Below, piece by piece: positions 30,948 through 41,044 of a stretch of 64,000 nt of DNA (its first letter is position 1; the number at the start of each line of letters is the position of its first letter). The stretch lies in NCBI GenBank assembly GCA_006384855.1, contig VCJN01001373.1:1-64000 (forward strand). Reading direction: 5' to 3'. The position numbers and the translations under genes are program-made. The notes beneath the pieces are model-generated. The model was not told where the DNA came from, ran no database searches, and was given only the letters and a program-made list of their open reading frames with translations. Source of the DNA: Tetraselmis striata. Taxonomy: Eukaryota; Chlorophyta; Chlorodendrophyceae; Chlorodendrales; Chlorodendraceae.

Positions 30948-33900
30948 TACATCAGGGCTTTCCCAAAGCGCACTACAACAGAACTAACAGCAACTATGAA
31001 AGGTTGCCAGCAAAAGAGAGAGACATAAGCCTGAAACCAAGGTCGAGCAGGAGGACAGGGAGCCAAGAACCAAAAAGGAGCCAAGGGAACCACGAAGTCA
31101 CTTAGCTGCCAGGAACTTAAGGAACCCCCGCCCCGGAGTAGGCTATCAGGCGCGGCGAGGACGCTTGCAGCCAATGACCCGGGTCATAGCAACACATGCC
31201 GACGAGCGACGCGACGCAGGCGCAGGAGCACCATCATGTGCCGCACGCGCGGCCGCGACCGCGCCAAGAACCGCGCCAAGAAGTTCCATGTTGATGAGCA
31301 AGGAGAAACGGCGGCGCTACGCAGACAAGAGCTGGCCGATTTTTTGGCCAGTGTGTGCTTGGCTAGCTTTCGCGAGCTCCACCAAGAAAGCCTCGGCGTG
31401 CGGGGCCAGCGAGCCAAACTCGGAAACGGCGAAAGGAACAAAGCGAAGCATACCGGCAGCGTTTCGGACACCCTCGTCATACTTCTGGATTTTGCGGCGC
31501 TCTGCAGCCCGCAGAGCAGTCGTTGGATCCGAGGTTGACACGCCGAGGATAGGGGCAATGGTGGTATCGACAGCAACCGTGTTTCCGCGGATGCCGCCAT
31601 AGTTACCCAAAAAGCCCAACGTCGGCAGGCCGCCCGTCGCTGCCCTTCGGGAGAGAAACAAGCACCGACGGGTCCGTGAGGATCTGGACACCCATGCCCA
31701 GCGCGGACTTCACGTCGTGGCAAATGTCGGAAAGGCCATGTGCCGCCCACTCGTGTGCGGCGAGATTGGAGTCGCCCCCAGAGCAACGTGCCACGTGGTC
31801 AGCGTATGCGACCGCCCAAGTTGAAGGAGTGAACTCCACGCCAGCATCCTCAAAACGGGCAAGCATACCTTGTACCGAGAAGGAGCAAGAAGCACAAGAG
31901 CATGGCTCGCCAAGGGAGAGGACAGGAGCCGCCGGAAGGCCAAATGGGCGGCAAGCGGCAACTCGGAACATGGAATCGTAGTACTCAGGGGAACGCTCAT
32001 GGACTTCACCAAGGCGACCCTCACTTGGAGGATCAGTCACCAGGAACGCCGTCGCATCGCGTAAGAGGCGGCCTCGGAAGCGGTTGCTGTTAGGGCCGCT
32101 TGTAGGCATACATGCGCGCAGCAAGCTTTGCGAAACGGACCGTGTGAATGCGGTGGCTCAGGGTTTCCTGTACTTTCCGCATGGAGTGCAAGGGGAAGTC
32201 CGAGAAATGCGGGATAGCTTGGAGGTCGGCCGCCGAGCGCATTATTGCAAGCGCCGGCTCAGCCCCGGCGGCCGAGCAGCCGGCACGGGCAACGTGGGAG
32301 CGCTTGGAGGGGAGCAACTTTAGGGCAGAGGCCAACGGCCCCGCTAGATCTTCGAGCACCGCGTCTCCACACTCGTCAACGACACGGGTATGAGCGGCGC
32401 GAAGCTCGACTGCCCACATCGGCGCCGACGCGTTGGCGCCGGCATCGAGCTCCAACGTTGGGGTGGTCAAAGCCTGGTGGATCGAGGACGCCCCAACAAG
32501 GTAGAGGCTATGAGGGCTGGATACGCCGGACGGGTCGGAAAAGAACGCCCCGGCGTCGCTCAGGGTGTCGTGTTGAGCACGGAGGAAAGTCACAGCTTGG
32601 CCAACCACGAGAGCGGCAGCGCCGATGTGGGAGGCATCTGCTATAGCCACATTATCGCCGATGCCGAGGCCCCCAAATTGGACCGGGAGGGACAGCCGCG
32701 TGCGCATGAAGGGCGTATCCAAGAGGTCGGGGCTAACACCCCATATGCCGGCAAGCGTTGAAAATGCGGCGGCATCGGCATCTTCGAGGAAAGACGTAAT
32801 AGTGTCGCCAGACCCCTCGGATCGACCCAAGCCCCGAGGCGTGGAGCGGAGATGGTGGCCAAAACGACGGCCGCAAACTTGCAGCAAACGAGTAGCAGTG
32901 TGGGAGTGGAAGTGGTCTGCCAAACCGATAAGCCGGGAGCCGAATTGGCGAAATCTTTCGACCGTTTTGTCCAGTAGTTCCCGGGCGAAAATGGCCGAGC
33001 CCACAAGGGCACCAAGCACCTTGATTCCGGACGAGGAGACAACAACACCATGCAACAAATGCCCAAAAGGAAGGGCACCGAACGGGGACGAAGAGCCAAG
33101 CTGACAATACGCATGTCGTTTGCGAATGGTGACGTTTAGCCCAACAACGGCAAAAGCGGACGGGGCCACCCATGCATGTAGCAAGCGCAAGTCCATCGCC
33201 AGTGCCAACAAGGTTGACGTCGTCTAAGAAAGCCGCCAACACTGAGTGACTGGGGGCAGCCGCGCCGATGCGAGCATACACTCGGGCAGCGACGGCGGCG
33301 GACAGGATGAGACCGAGGACGCAACCCTGGCGGGCCCCTCGACGGCTTGGAATCCGGAGAGAAGCACCGGGTTGGGAGCCGTCGAAAACGTACAGATTGG
33401 ACTCTTGACCATAAAGCATGATCGCCGAATGCAATAGAGGCTGCCAAACAGGGTCCTCGAGCAGTGTGCGGAACATTTCGGAGCGGTAGAAGGAATTGAA
33501 CGCGTTTTCGGCGTCAAGCTGCACCAAGACGAGGGATGGATCCGAGTCTAGGAGAGATCGCACAAGGAATTGAACTAGTTCCACGCCACCCTTAACGCCA
33601 AAACCGAACTGGCCGCGGGCGGCAAGCCATTGGGCGATGGGCTCGCCATGAGCGCGCAAGAGGACGCGCATAGCGAACCGGACAAGCACGCTGCCGATGC
33701 CAATGGGCCGAACGGACCCCTTCATGTCTCCGGCACTTAGTTCCAACGCATTGCGTTCCGCCGGCGTGAGCTTATCTAGGGGAACCAAGGTAGCGGAGGA
33801 AAGGAAATGGGCGACGCCAGCAGGGACCTCCGCATTCGCGATGGCCTCGGCTATGCCACGGAGGTGGGAGCGCGAGCAGAGGGCACGGAGAGCCTCAAAG

Positions 33901-34520
33901 CGGATGCCATCGAGGAATGGGGCAGAACCATTGGGGCTGCTGGACAGCACCTCGCAAACGTCCACCGAAGCCTCAGGGAAAATGAGGCGGTCCAACGAGA
34001 ACGGATCCGGGAGCTCGCAAGGAACAGGGTCCGGGGTCTGCGGATGCAAGCGGAGGAGCTCTTCGTGCAGCCGCGGGCCAGTGGGCGCGAGCGGGACTGA
34101 GTGAAGGGCGGCAGCTGCGCGGCTGTACTCGCCCACCGCGGCCAAAGCCGAGGCCCGAGCAGCTTGGCGTTTGGTAACCGGCGGTGGGTCCCCACAAATG
34201 GCTGACGCCGGAGCCACGTAATCATGAGGAGTAGCCCGGACAGATGCATGCGTACGCGCGAGGGCGAACAACGTGTCTTACTAGGTCACCACGCTCCCAA
34301 TGCGACAGACGGTTGTCACGGTAGTCCGCCACTGGGTCGGGGGGTAAAGACCGTGGCGGGGAGTCAGCTATGAGCCGCAATATCAACCTGAAGAACAAGA
34401 GGTAGGCACTCCACGCAGCATGGGCAGCCTCATATTGGCTCGCGCGGCCCTTGAACGAGAGAGCGTAGGTAAGGGCGGCGTCATGGTGGGGTTTGACCAG
34501 GGCAACCACGTGCCCAAAAA
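30948..34520 (-). mobile_element. LINE C: non-LTR retrotransposon with RT and restriction-like endonuclease
   Basis: The coding region reads through several frames on the minus strand. RT: RPIGIGSVLVRFAMRVLL, LVQLDAENAFNSFYR (motif A), SRRGARQGCVLGLILSA (motif B) and LAAFLDDVNLVG (motif C) between about 33800 and 33200. The C-terminal part has a CxCxxC cluster (EPCSCASCSF), His/Cys ligands, DGRPADVGLFG and NTVAVDTTIAPILG, then KIQKYDEGVRNAAGMLRFV and FVPFAVSEFG, the RLE-type endonuclease seen in several non-LTR groups. Frame changes occur near 34250, 33200, 32095 and 31640. Each is consistent with one base gained or lost, so the copy is either recently dead or affected by base errors. The 3' UTR ends AAAGCCCTGATGTAA near 30948. 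The 5' end near 34520 is truncated. Three other 3' ends of this family are in the window. Confidence 0.85.
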
Positions 34521-34654
34521 CCTATATAGAAATAGCGTATTGTGATTGTACATGGCTGTATTCATAGACGAGTAAAGAATAAATGCGTATTTTAATCAGA
34601 GGTCGTCCATGAGCGTGCCGAACATAAGATTTTGCCGCCACACGGTAGTCAGAT

Positions 34655-36010
34655 AGCATACTTGTACTGGTGTGAATTACAACAAGGGCAGTAACACATC
34701 CACCTGCTGCTAAAAGCAATACTAAACGATCAACAAACTCACGAAAGCTAGACACACACACACACTAGCCAAAAAATCGGCCAGCTCTTGTCTGCGTGGC
34801 GCCGCCGTTTCTCCTTCCTCATCACATGGCACATGCAGACAACGTTACTTCTTGGCGGGGACGTGGCCGCGCGCGCGGCACGTGATGGTGCTCCTGCGAC
34901 TGCATTGCGTCGCGTCGCTCGTCGGCATGTGTTGCTATGACCCGGGTCATTAGCTGCAAGCGTCCTCGCCGCGGCTGATGGCCTACCCCGGGGAGGTGGT
35001 CCCTTTGGTTCCTGGCAGCTTGGCGACTTCGTGGTTCCCTCGGCTCTCCCTTGATTCTTGGCCCCTTGGCCTCTTGCTCGACCTTGGTTTCATGCTTACG
35101 TCTCTCTTTCGCTGGCAACCTTTCAAAAGATCAACACAGCAAGCCGCCTAAAGGCGGCCCGCATCCCGCACGAGGCGGGATGGATGAGTGATGCGCGCAC
35201 GGTTCAGAGTCCGGGCCACGCGTGCACGTGAGTGCGAGGGTGATCCCCGGACGTGTTGTGCAGCTTCGGCAACGGGATGGCGGACGAATCTGTGCCGTCT
35301 GATGAGGCAGCGAGCACGCTCTGGAGCCGTCACCAAGCTCAGGCCCCCGAGGAAATCTCTTGGGAGTAAGGCCTCGTAGTGAGCCTGGGTGGTGTACCGA
35401 GTGCCCCGAGATGAGATGGCACCCCGATCCGCGGCCAAGCATGCGATACCGCGCACGGTGCGGCGCACCCCTTGCTCTTCATCCGCACCCGCTGTGCCGA
35501 AGGCCATGCCCGTGTACTCGACATATCCAGGATGTCTCGAAGAGGGCCTTTCTGTCCATGCTCCGTGTTGTTCCATGCCGCATCCCGCATTGCCATCCTC
35601 CGTTGTATGTCGCTCAGCAGGGAGCGCTCAAACCGATCCACAACCGCCGTGGCCCGTGGCACCGCAATGTACTTGACCCCGTACCGCATAATCTTAAACT
35701 CTGACAATGTGGACTCTAAGCTCCGGGGATCATAGCTCCCGGTCACGACGTTGAACACCGGGAGGGAGAGCTGTGCGCCTGACACAAGGTCCTTGAATTC
35801 ATCCATGGGTACGGTGTTGGCGAGAGGCTTTACTGCATGCTGGAACAAGTCACTCATCCACCTCCCGGCATACATCGATACCCAGGTCATGAACACAGTG
35901 ATCGTGGAAGGCGTTTGCGATAGCGTCGTGATGTGCACGTCAGTGGCGTTTCCATGTGCCGGGAGGTTCATGAGCGCGTCGCTGTATAGGTCAACCGTGA
36001 CGGGGTTGTG
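34655..36010 (-). pseudogene. LINE B: relative of LINE A, interrupted by a LINE C fragment
   Basis: On the minus strand the frame reads NPVTVDLYSDALMNLPAHGN, SLPVFNVVTGSYDPRSLEST, EFKIMRYGVKY and AVPRATAVVDRFERSLL, collinear with LINE A. The acidic part of the nuclease motif is lost (VSGAQL against APDAEL), so no activity is expected. Its 3' tail (TTTTAGCAGCAGGTGG, then TTGTAATTCACACCAGTAC) ends near 34655 after the insertion at 34736-35128. At its 5' side, near 36010, it joins a minisatellite in an open frame, giving a 495-codon ORF (35339-36826) that is a composite rather than a gene. Confidence 0.8.
34736..35128 (+). mobile_element. 5'-truncated LINE C copy inserted into LINE B, with target duplication
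   Basis: The 393 bases match, in plus orientation, the end of the LINE C endonuclease and its 3' UTR (minus strand of about 30990-31378). GATCAACA stands on both sides (34728-34735 and 35129-35136) and is present once in intact LINE A as TGTTGATC, so it is an 8-base target-site duplication. The copy starts inside the endonuclease codons and ends in a short A run. It is the youngest insertion in this island. Confidence 0.9.
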
Positions 36011-36039
36011 CTCTATCTGTCGACGGCGGGGGCGGGGCC

Positions 36040-36730
36040 CGGTCACGCACTTGGTCGGCGGCGTCAGCACGCCGCCACTGCACCATGTGCACCCGGTCGC
36101 TTCCGCGGCTTGTCGGGCACGCAGTGGGTCGGCGCAAAGGGCCCGACGCTGCACGCTGTCCCCGGTCGCTTTCGCAGCCCGGGCACGCATATGGCCGGCG
36201 CCAACGGGCCGCCATTGCGCCCTTTGCCCCGGTCCGTCGATTCCGCAGCCCGGGCACGCAGCTAGTCGGCGCCAACGACCCGCCGCTGCACCCTGTGCCC
36301 CGGTCGCTTCCGCGGCTCGGGCACACAGCTGGTCGGCGCCACCAAGCCGCCACTTCACGTTTTGCCCGGTTGCTTTCGCGGCGCAAGCACGCAATTGGTA
36401 GACGCCGCCGGCAGGCCGCCACTGCACCATGTGCCCCGGTTGCTTCCGCTGCTCGGGCACGCAGTGGGTCGGCGCCAACGGACCGCCACTGCACCGTTTG
36501 CCCCGGTCGGTCGATTCCGCAGCCCGGGCACGCCGCTGGTCGGCGCCAACGGCCCGCCGCTGCACGTTGTGCCCCGGTCGCTTTCGTAGCCAAGGGAAGC
36601 AGCATGTGCACGTTGTGCACCGGACGCGTTTGCAGCCCAGGCACGCAGCAGCTGGTCGGCGACAACGGGACGCCGTTGCACGTTGTGCCCCGGTCGCTTT
36701 CGTAGCCAGGGGAAGCAGCATGTTGGCGAC
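36040..36730. repeat. Minisatellite, about 10 units of 66-74 bp
   Basis: GGTCGGCGCC-type cores recur at 36053, 36127, 36193, 36264, 36331, 36397, 36467, 36538 and 36654. Each unit also carries a version of CCGCTGCAC..TGTGCCCCGGTCG and a CGCAGCCCGGGCACGC-like block. Unit length near 69 keeps long frames open on both strands, which produces spurious 200-500 codon ORFs. Confidence 0.9.
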
Positions 36731-38044
36731 ATCATATGCCGTCGTTGGACGCTTGCCTCGTCGGGCGGCGCCCCTGCGTTGCACCCCTAACCCTCCGCGG
36801 AGCTGGCTATATACTCCATCGTCCACTTCCCCCCGCCCACACTTCGCATGACCCGCAGTGCGACGGTAGCCTGCTTTTTTTCTCTGGCGGGCGGTCGTTG
36901 CTCTCCCGCCCGGCCGGTGCCATGCGGCCGGCGCCCAAGATACATCTCGGAAATGTGCAGCATGCGCCCCCTCCCTCCCTTGAAATGCTTATCACTACTA
37001 ATTGGGATTTCTTCTGCCCTTATTGCCTACTTTGTATGTGCGGCACCGCACTATTCTTACGGCACCCGTATGTCTACAAGGCGTGCCCGTACCGCCGAGG
37101 AGCTGCATCGAGTCAACAGCACCTAGGCGATTTCATCGTCCGGCAGAGGCGCCCGCCGCCACGCAGCGGCTCACCAGGAGTAGCGGAGGATTATGGGTGC
37201 GGCAGGCCTTGCGGCACCATCCCCACTTCCGCGCCACATCACTTCCCGCAATATTACCCGTACGACATTGCAGAAACTGCCCGTAATGTTACACCGATAT
37301 ATGCGTTTTGCGCCGTTGGTGCAGTGTGGACCTGGATGCGGCATCGCGTCGTACACGTCATCGCGCGGCCCATTGCCCATGCACTAGCCCCTAGCCAGCC
37401 CACGATACGACTGTCAGCCCACGTTACCGCGACCGCCCGTAGCGCCAGCAATACCTCATTACGCGGCGAGGGTGGGCGGGTTGCGACCGCCGTGACGGCC
37501 GCGCATGGGGCGTGCGTGCTGCGGGATCTCCGTGGCGAGCCCGCAGCAACCGATCTGCGCACCGCCTCCATCCTCCAACTTCGCCCCGATGCCGCTGGCT
37601 CGGTCACACAAGGGACAACGTACACTGTCTAGGTCCTATATTTTTACCAAGCTGCCTTTCTACCCGAGCATTTTTGGCCCTAGCGGCGCATTATGTTCGC
37701 AAAACGCGAATCCGTGATGGAGGGTGGTCAATTGGGGGGCCGCTGTCGCGAGGGTGGACCTTGCAGCCGCCCGGGAATCCACGCGCCCCCAGCCAGCCAT
37801 GATCGGCCTATGTCCTCGAAAGGGGTCAGCGGGGGAGATCTACGGAGTGGGTGGGAGCTGGTGGGCTGGACGATGGAGAGTGTGCGAATGCGTGACATAC
37901 AGATGCGCCGCCCGCAGTGCCGGCGGGTATTACGGGGCGGCGACGCGGACCCCGCGGCGCAGCAGGGGCGCGGCGCTCGCGAACCAATTGTTCGCATCGT
38001 ACTCGGATGGCGAAATGCCGTACGGATTACCGCGGGACGAGATG
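36731..38044. other. Spacer with long but uninformative ORFs
   Basis: An ORF of 298 codons (36736-37632, +) has scattered composition, no motif and no conserved pattern. Nothing else is recognised. Confidence 0.35.
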
Positions 38045-38399
38045 TGGCGGTGGTGGGCGCTGGTACCCACTACGACCCGTGCCCAGCTGGGTGCGGCAAG
38101 GGGCTGAGCCGGATGGCCGGTTGTGGCGGGTCCTCGGATCCTGCGACGACCGGGGAGCGCCCTTCGGGGGGCTATTCAAACAACACGCGTACCAGTAGTC
38201 CCGGTACCACTTGCCGGCGCCGCCGGGCAGCAGCCATGTACGAAGGGCTGCTACAATAGTCATGTACGACCTCGGCTTTGCGTTGGCATGTCCAGTATGA
38301 TCCGCCTACGGGTGGGGAGGGGGTGACTACGTCTCGGAAGGGGGCAGCCTACTCACGAGCGTTGTTCGAAATAAAATCGTTTTCTTGTACATTCTGCGG
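38045..38399 (-). repeat. Dispersed repeat, copy 2 (inverted relative to 78-425)
   Basis: The reverse complement aligns to 78-425 over its full length. Differences are substitutions and the poly-C run in the other copy. The pair is 38 kb apart in opposite orientation. Confidence 0.75.
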
Positions 38400-40377
38400 C
38401 GCCCTCCGGCCGACCCGTTCGAAACACCCGTGAAACCTTCAGCCGCCCCGTAGTGAGAACGGGCGAGGGCGCGGAGAGCGCAAGCGGACGGAGCCCAGCA
38501 TTTAAAGGCGGAACGGGCGTTCGGGGGCGGAGAGGCCGGGCCTAGCAGCCACTCGGGAACTTTAGCCGGATTGCCCTGAGCGAGTCACGGTAAGGCAGCG
38601 GGAGGAGTCAGCTAGCCGCCAGCCCAGTCTAACCCTAGACGGGCGGCTACAACGACGAGGCGCGCATGCGAGCAAGACCGGCATGCCGAACGCGGCGCGA
38701 CGACACGCAGGCGGGGGAGGGGGGGGGGGGGGGGGTTGGTGCCCGTCTTTCCCCCTCCAGCCCCCCTCGGGGATCCCGCCGTGAGAGCTCAGGCGGGCGA
38801 GATGGAGGCAGCATCGGCGGACCGCGGCCGAGGCCGGCAGACCACCACAGCCGGCGCGGCGGGGCGAACAGACCCGTGACTTGCGGAATATTTTCAGCGA
38901 TGGCGGCAAGTAACGTGCGTGGAGCCAATGCGCAACACGGCGACCGTAAATTGCGCGGCACCGGTGCATTACTCATATGCAGGAACGTTTTTCACAAGGA
39001 TGGGGCGACTACTGCATTACTCATCCCGTACCGATAGTTAACTGTGGTCGCTCGTATTGGCGACCGCCCGTGGTTATACGGAAAATAGCACAGCTACTGA
39101 TGGAAGGAGGCGGGGCTTGGAAACGAAAGAGGATGGCCGGAAGCTTGAGCTGTAGCTTCACTTAATGTGATCCCTACTATAGTTAGAGATAATCGGCCCT
39201 AAGAACAACTTAGTCGGAGCGGCGGAGAGCATCATGCTCGCATGTGGTAATCAATTTCACTGTTAATTTCAATTTCGTCCGAATGCGGAAGTTACCGTAG
39301 TACGCCCGTACGGCACCACCCCGCGCGGTTACCCGACGCAGCCATCCCGGGTAGCGCTGCTCCCACATGCTGCTTCGTCGTGTGCTTAAAAGCATCAGGG
39401 GGCTTGTCTGTCCCTATCTTCCTTTGTCGCGGCGCACCCACCATGGGGTTGCGCCGCGACAGCCACACCCACCCTCCCCTGACTTCGTTCATTCTAGCGG
39501 GTCTGCCTCTAAAGCTTTCTGGCCCCTCCCATAAGCTTATCATGAAGCCAAAGAATCTTTCCGGCAATGTGCCTGCGCCCCCTCCCTCAAGCCACTGTTG
39601 CCAGTAGTCATGTCCCGGCCGCGTGGGGCACCGATAAACATTGATGAGACCAGCTGTTACAAACCCGTTCAGGATAACTTTTGACGCCTGTAATACGGTA
39701 ACTCATCTAATCATTATGTAATCCAGCAGGCGACAGTTTTTGGCAAGCGGATTAGACAGTGCAGTAGTTTATCCCAGCACGCTGCTCTTCCCTGAGCTGA
39801 TGACGATTGGACTTCCCACAGCCTCAACCGGCGCCCAGCCGAGAGACGCAAGACAGTCTGCACAAACAGGCATTCATACACTGCCGTCAACATTCATCCA
39901 CTCCGGGTATTAGCTCACCCTCTTCCACTGCCACTAATAAAGATGCCGCATCCGCTCGATTCGTGCGAGAAGCCGCGGGTTGTCCGGGTGTGCGCACTAC
40001 GCGAGGTGCGCCGCGCGCCGCGGCCGTTGCGGTGTCAAGGAGTCGTGGCGCGTTGCAGACAAGGCTCGCAGAGACGCAGACTGAAAAGGATGCCGCACCC
40101 CGCATAGAACATAGAAACTGCCAGAAACGGATCATTGCCGATGCATGTTTTCCAGATATCGAGCGCGACGCCGAGGCCGCTGCGTGTCCGCGGCGTATAA
40201 TCTCCCTGCCCCTCTATAGCCGTAGTCTCGTCGATTTCTAATCTCGTATAATCGCCTGCTCGAGCCATCGTGATTTAGAATCACCTCGTCGCATTATCTG
40301 CCATTCTTGTCATGGAGCGCGCCATAGGCTTTATTGGCCCCGCCTAACAGCGGTGCTAATGTGTTTCGGCTCGCGCA
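38400..40377. other. Spacer, no recognised gene
   Basis: About 20 G lie at 38716-38735. TGCATTACTCAT occurs at 38964 and 39011 about 47 bases apart. No exon with a credible partner was recognised before the MYND exon. Confidence 0.35.
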
Positions 40378-40740
40378 GTGCGATGAAACGTTCACCCGAC
40401 TGCGCTGCGCCAAGTGCAAGACGACCTGGTGAGTCGCGGAGACGCCCGTGCTTTGAGCATCCTGACCCTTGGCTGCCACCTTTCTATGAAGCAGAGTGGG
40501 ACCGGATCAACACACAAACCCCTCCGCGGCTAGAGTTTGGGTTGGCTCGATATTCTGACGCGCCATGCGTGGCAAGCTCAAGGCTCGATGCAACCATACA
40601 TAGCGAGCTCGATACGCACAGGGGTAGGGTAATACCAGCAATTTAATGCGGCTATTATGGGATGTGCTTGTCACAGGTACTGCTGCCGCGAGCACCAGAA
40701 GCAGGACTGGCAGGAGCATAAACAAAACTGCGTCGAGCCG
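40378..40740 (+). CDS. MYND zinc-finger protein, two exons covering the finger (partial)
   Basis: Exon 40378-40428 and exon 40677-40740 join through a GTGAGT donor and a CACAG acceptor to give CDETFTRLRCAKCKTTW followed by YCCREHQKQDWQEHKQNC. This is a MYND finger: LxCxxC, then WYC-x3-H/C-x3-DWxxHKxxC. The first Cys of the usual CxxC pair must lie in an upstream exon that I could not place, because the frame before 40378 is preceded by an acceptor (CGCAG) and has no CxxC. MYND fingers bind proline-rich partner peptides. The protein's remaining domains, and so its role, are not clear. Another donor, GTGAGC, follows at 40741. Confidence 0.75.
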
Positions 40741-41044
40741 GTGAGCTGGCCCGCCACACCCGTCCTGTGGCGCCCTTTCACTTGTTGGTGGCATGGCAGC
40801 GGGGCAGCTTCCTTGGGAAGGGGGCAGCATCAAATGGCAATGCGTGGACTCGACTGCCGGCGTGCGCCAATCCAAACCAGTACATGGTGCCTGTGAACAG
40901 GATCCGAGCACCAGCCTTGTCCAATGCGCCAGCAAGATGGCGACAGAAGCCCTGAAGGCAGGGGCCCACTGCCAGTGACACCATCATTGCACACTGCCGG
41001 ACAACCCCCCCCCCCCCCCCCTTTTTCCTCCCACCCCTTTGGAG

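Noticed and set aside
36040..36730. CRISPR-like array
   Set aside because: Units are contiguous with drifting length and no unique spacers, so it is a minisatellite in a eukaryotic genome.
35339..36826. 495-codon ORF as a single gene
   Set aside because: It joins minisatellite units to a LINE relic; the nuclease motif is damaged. Kept only as a finding.
36736..37632. 298-codon ORF (+)
   Set aside because: Composition is irregular, no domain or repeat is visible, and it starts inside the minisatellite. A GC-rich open frame by chance is more likely.
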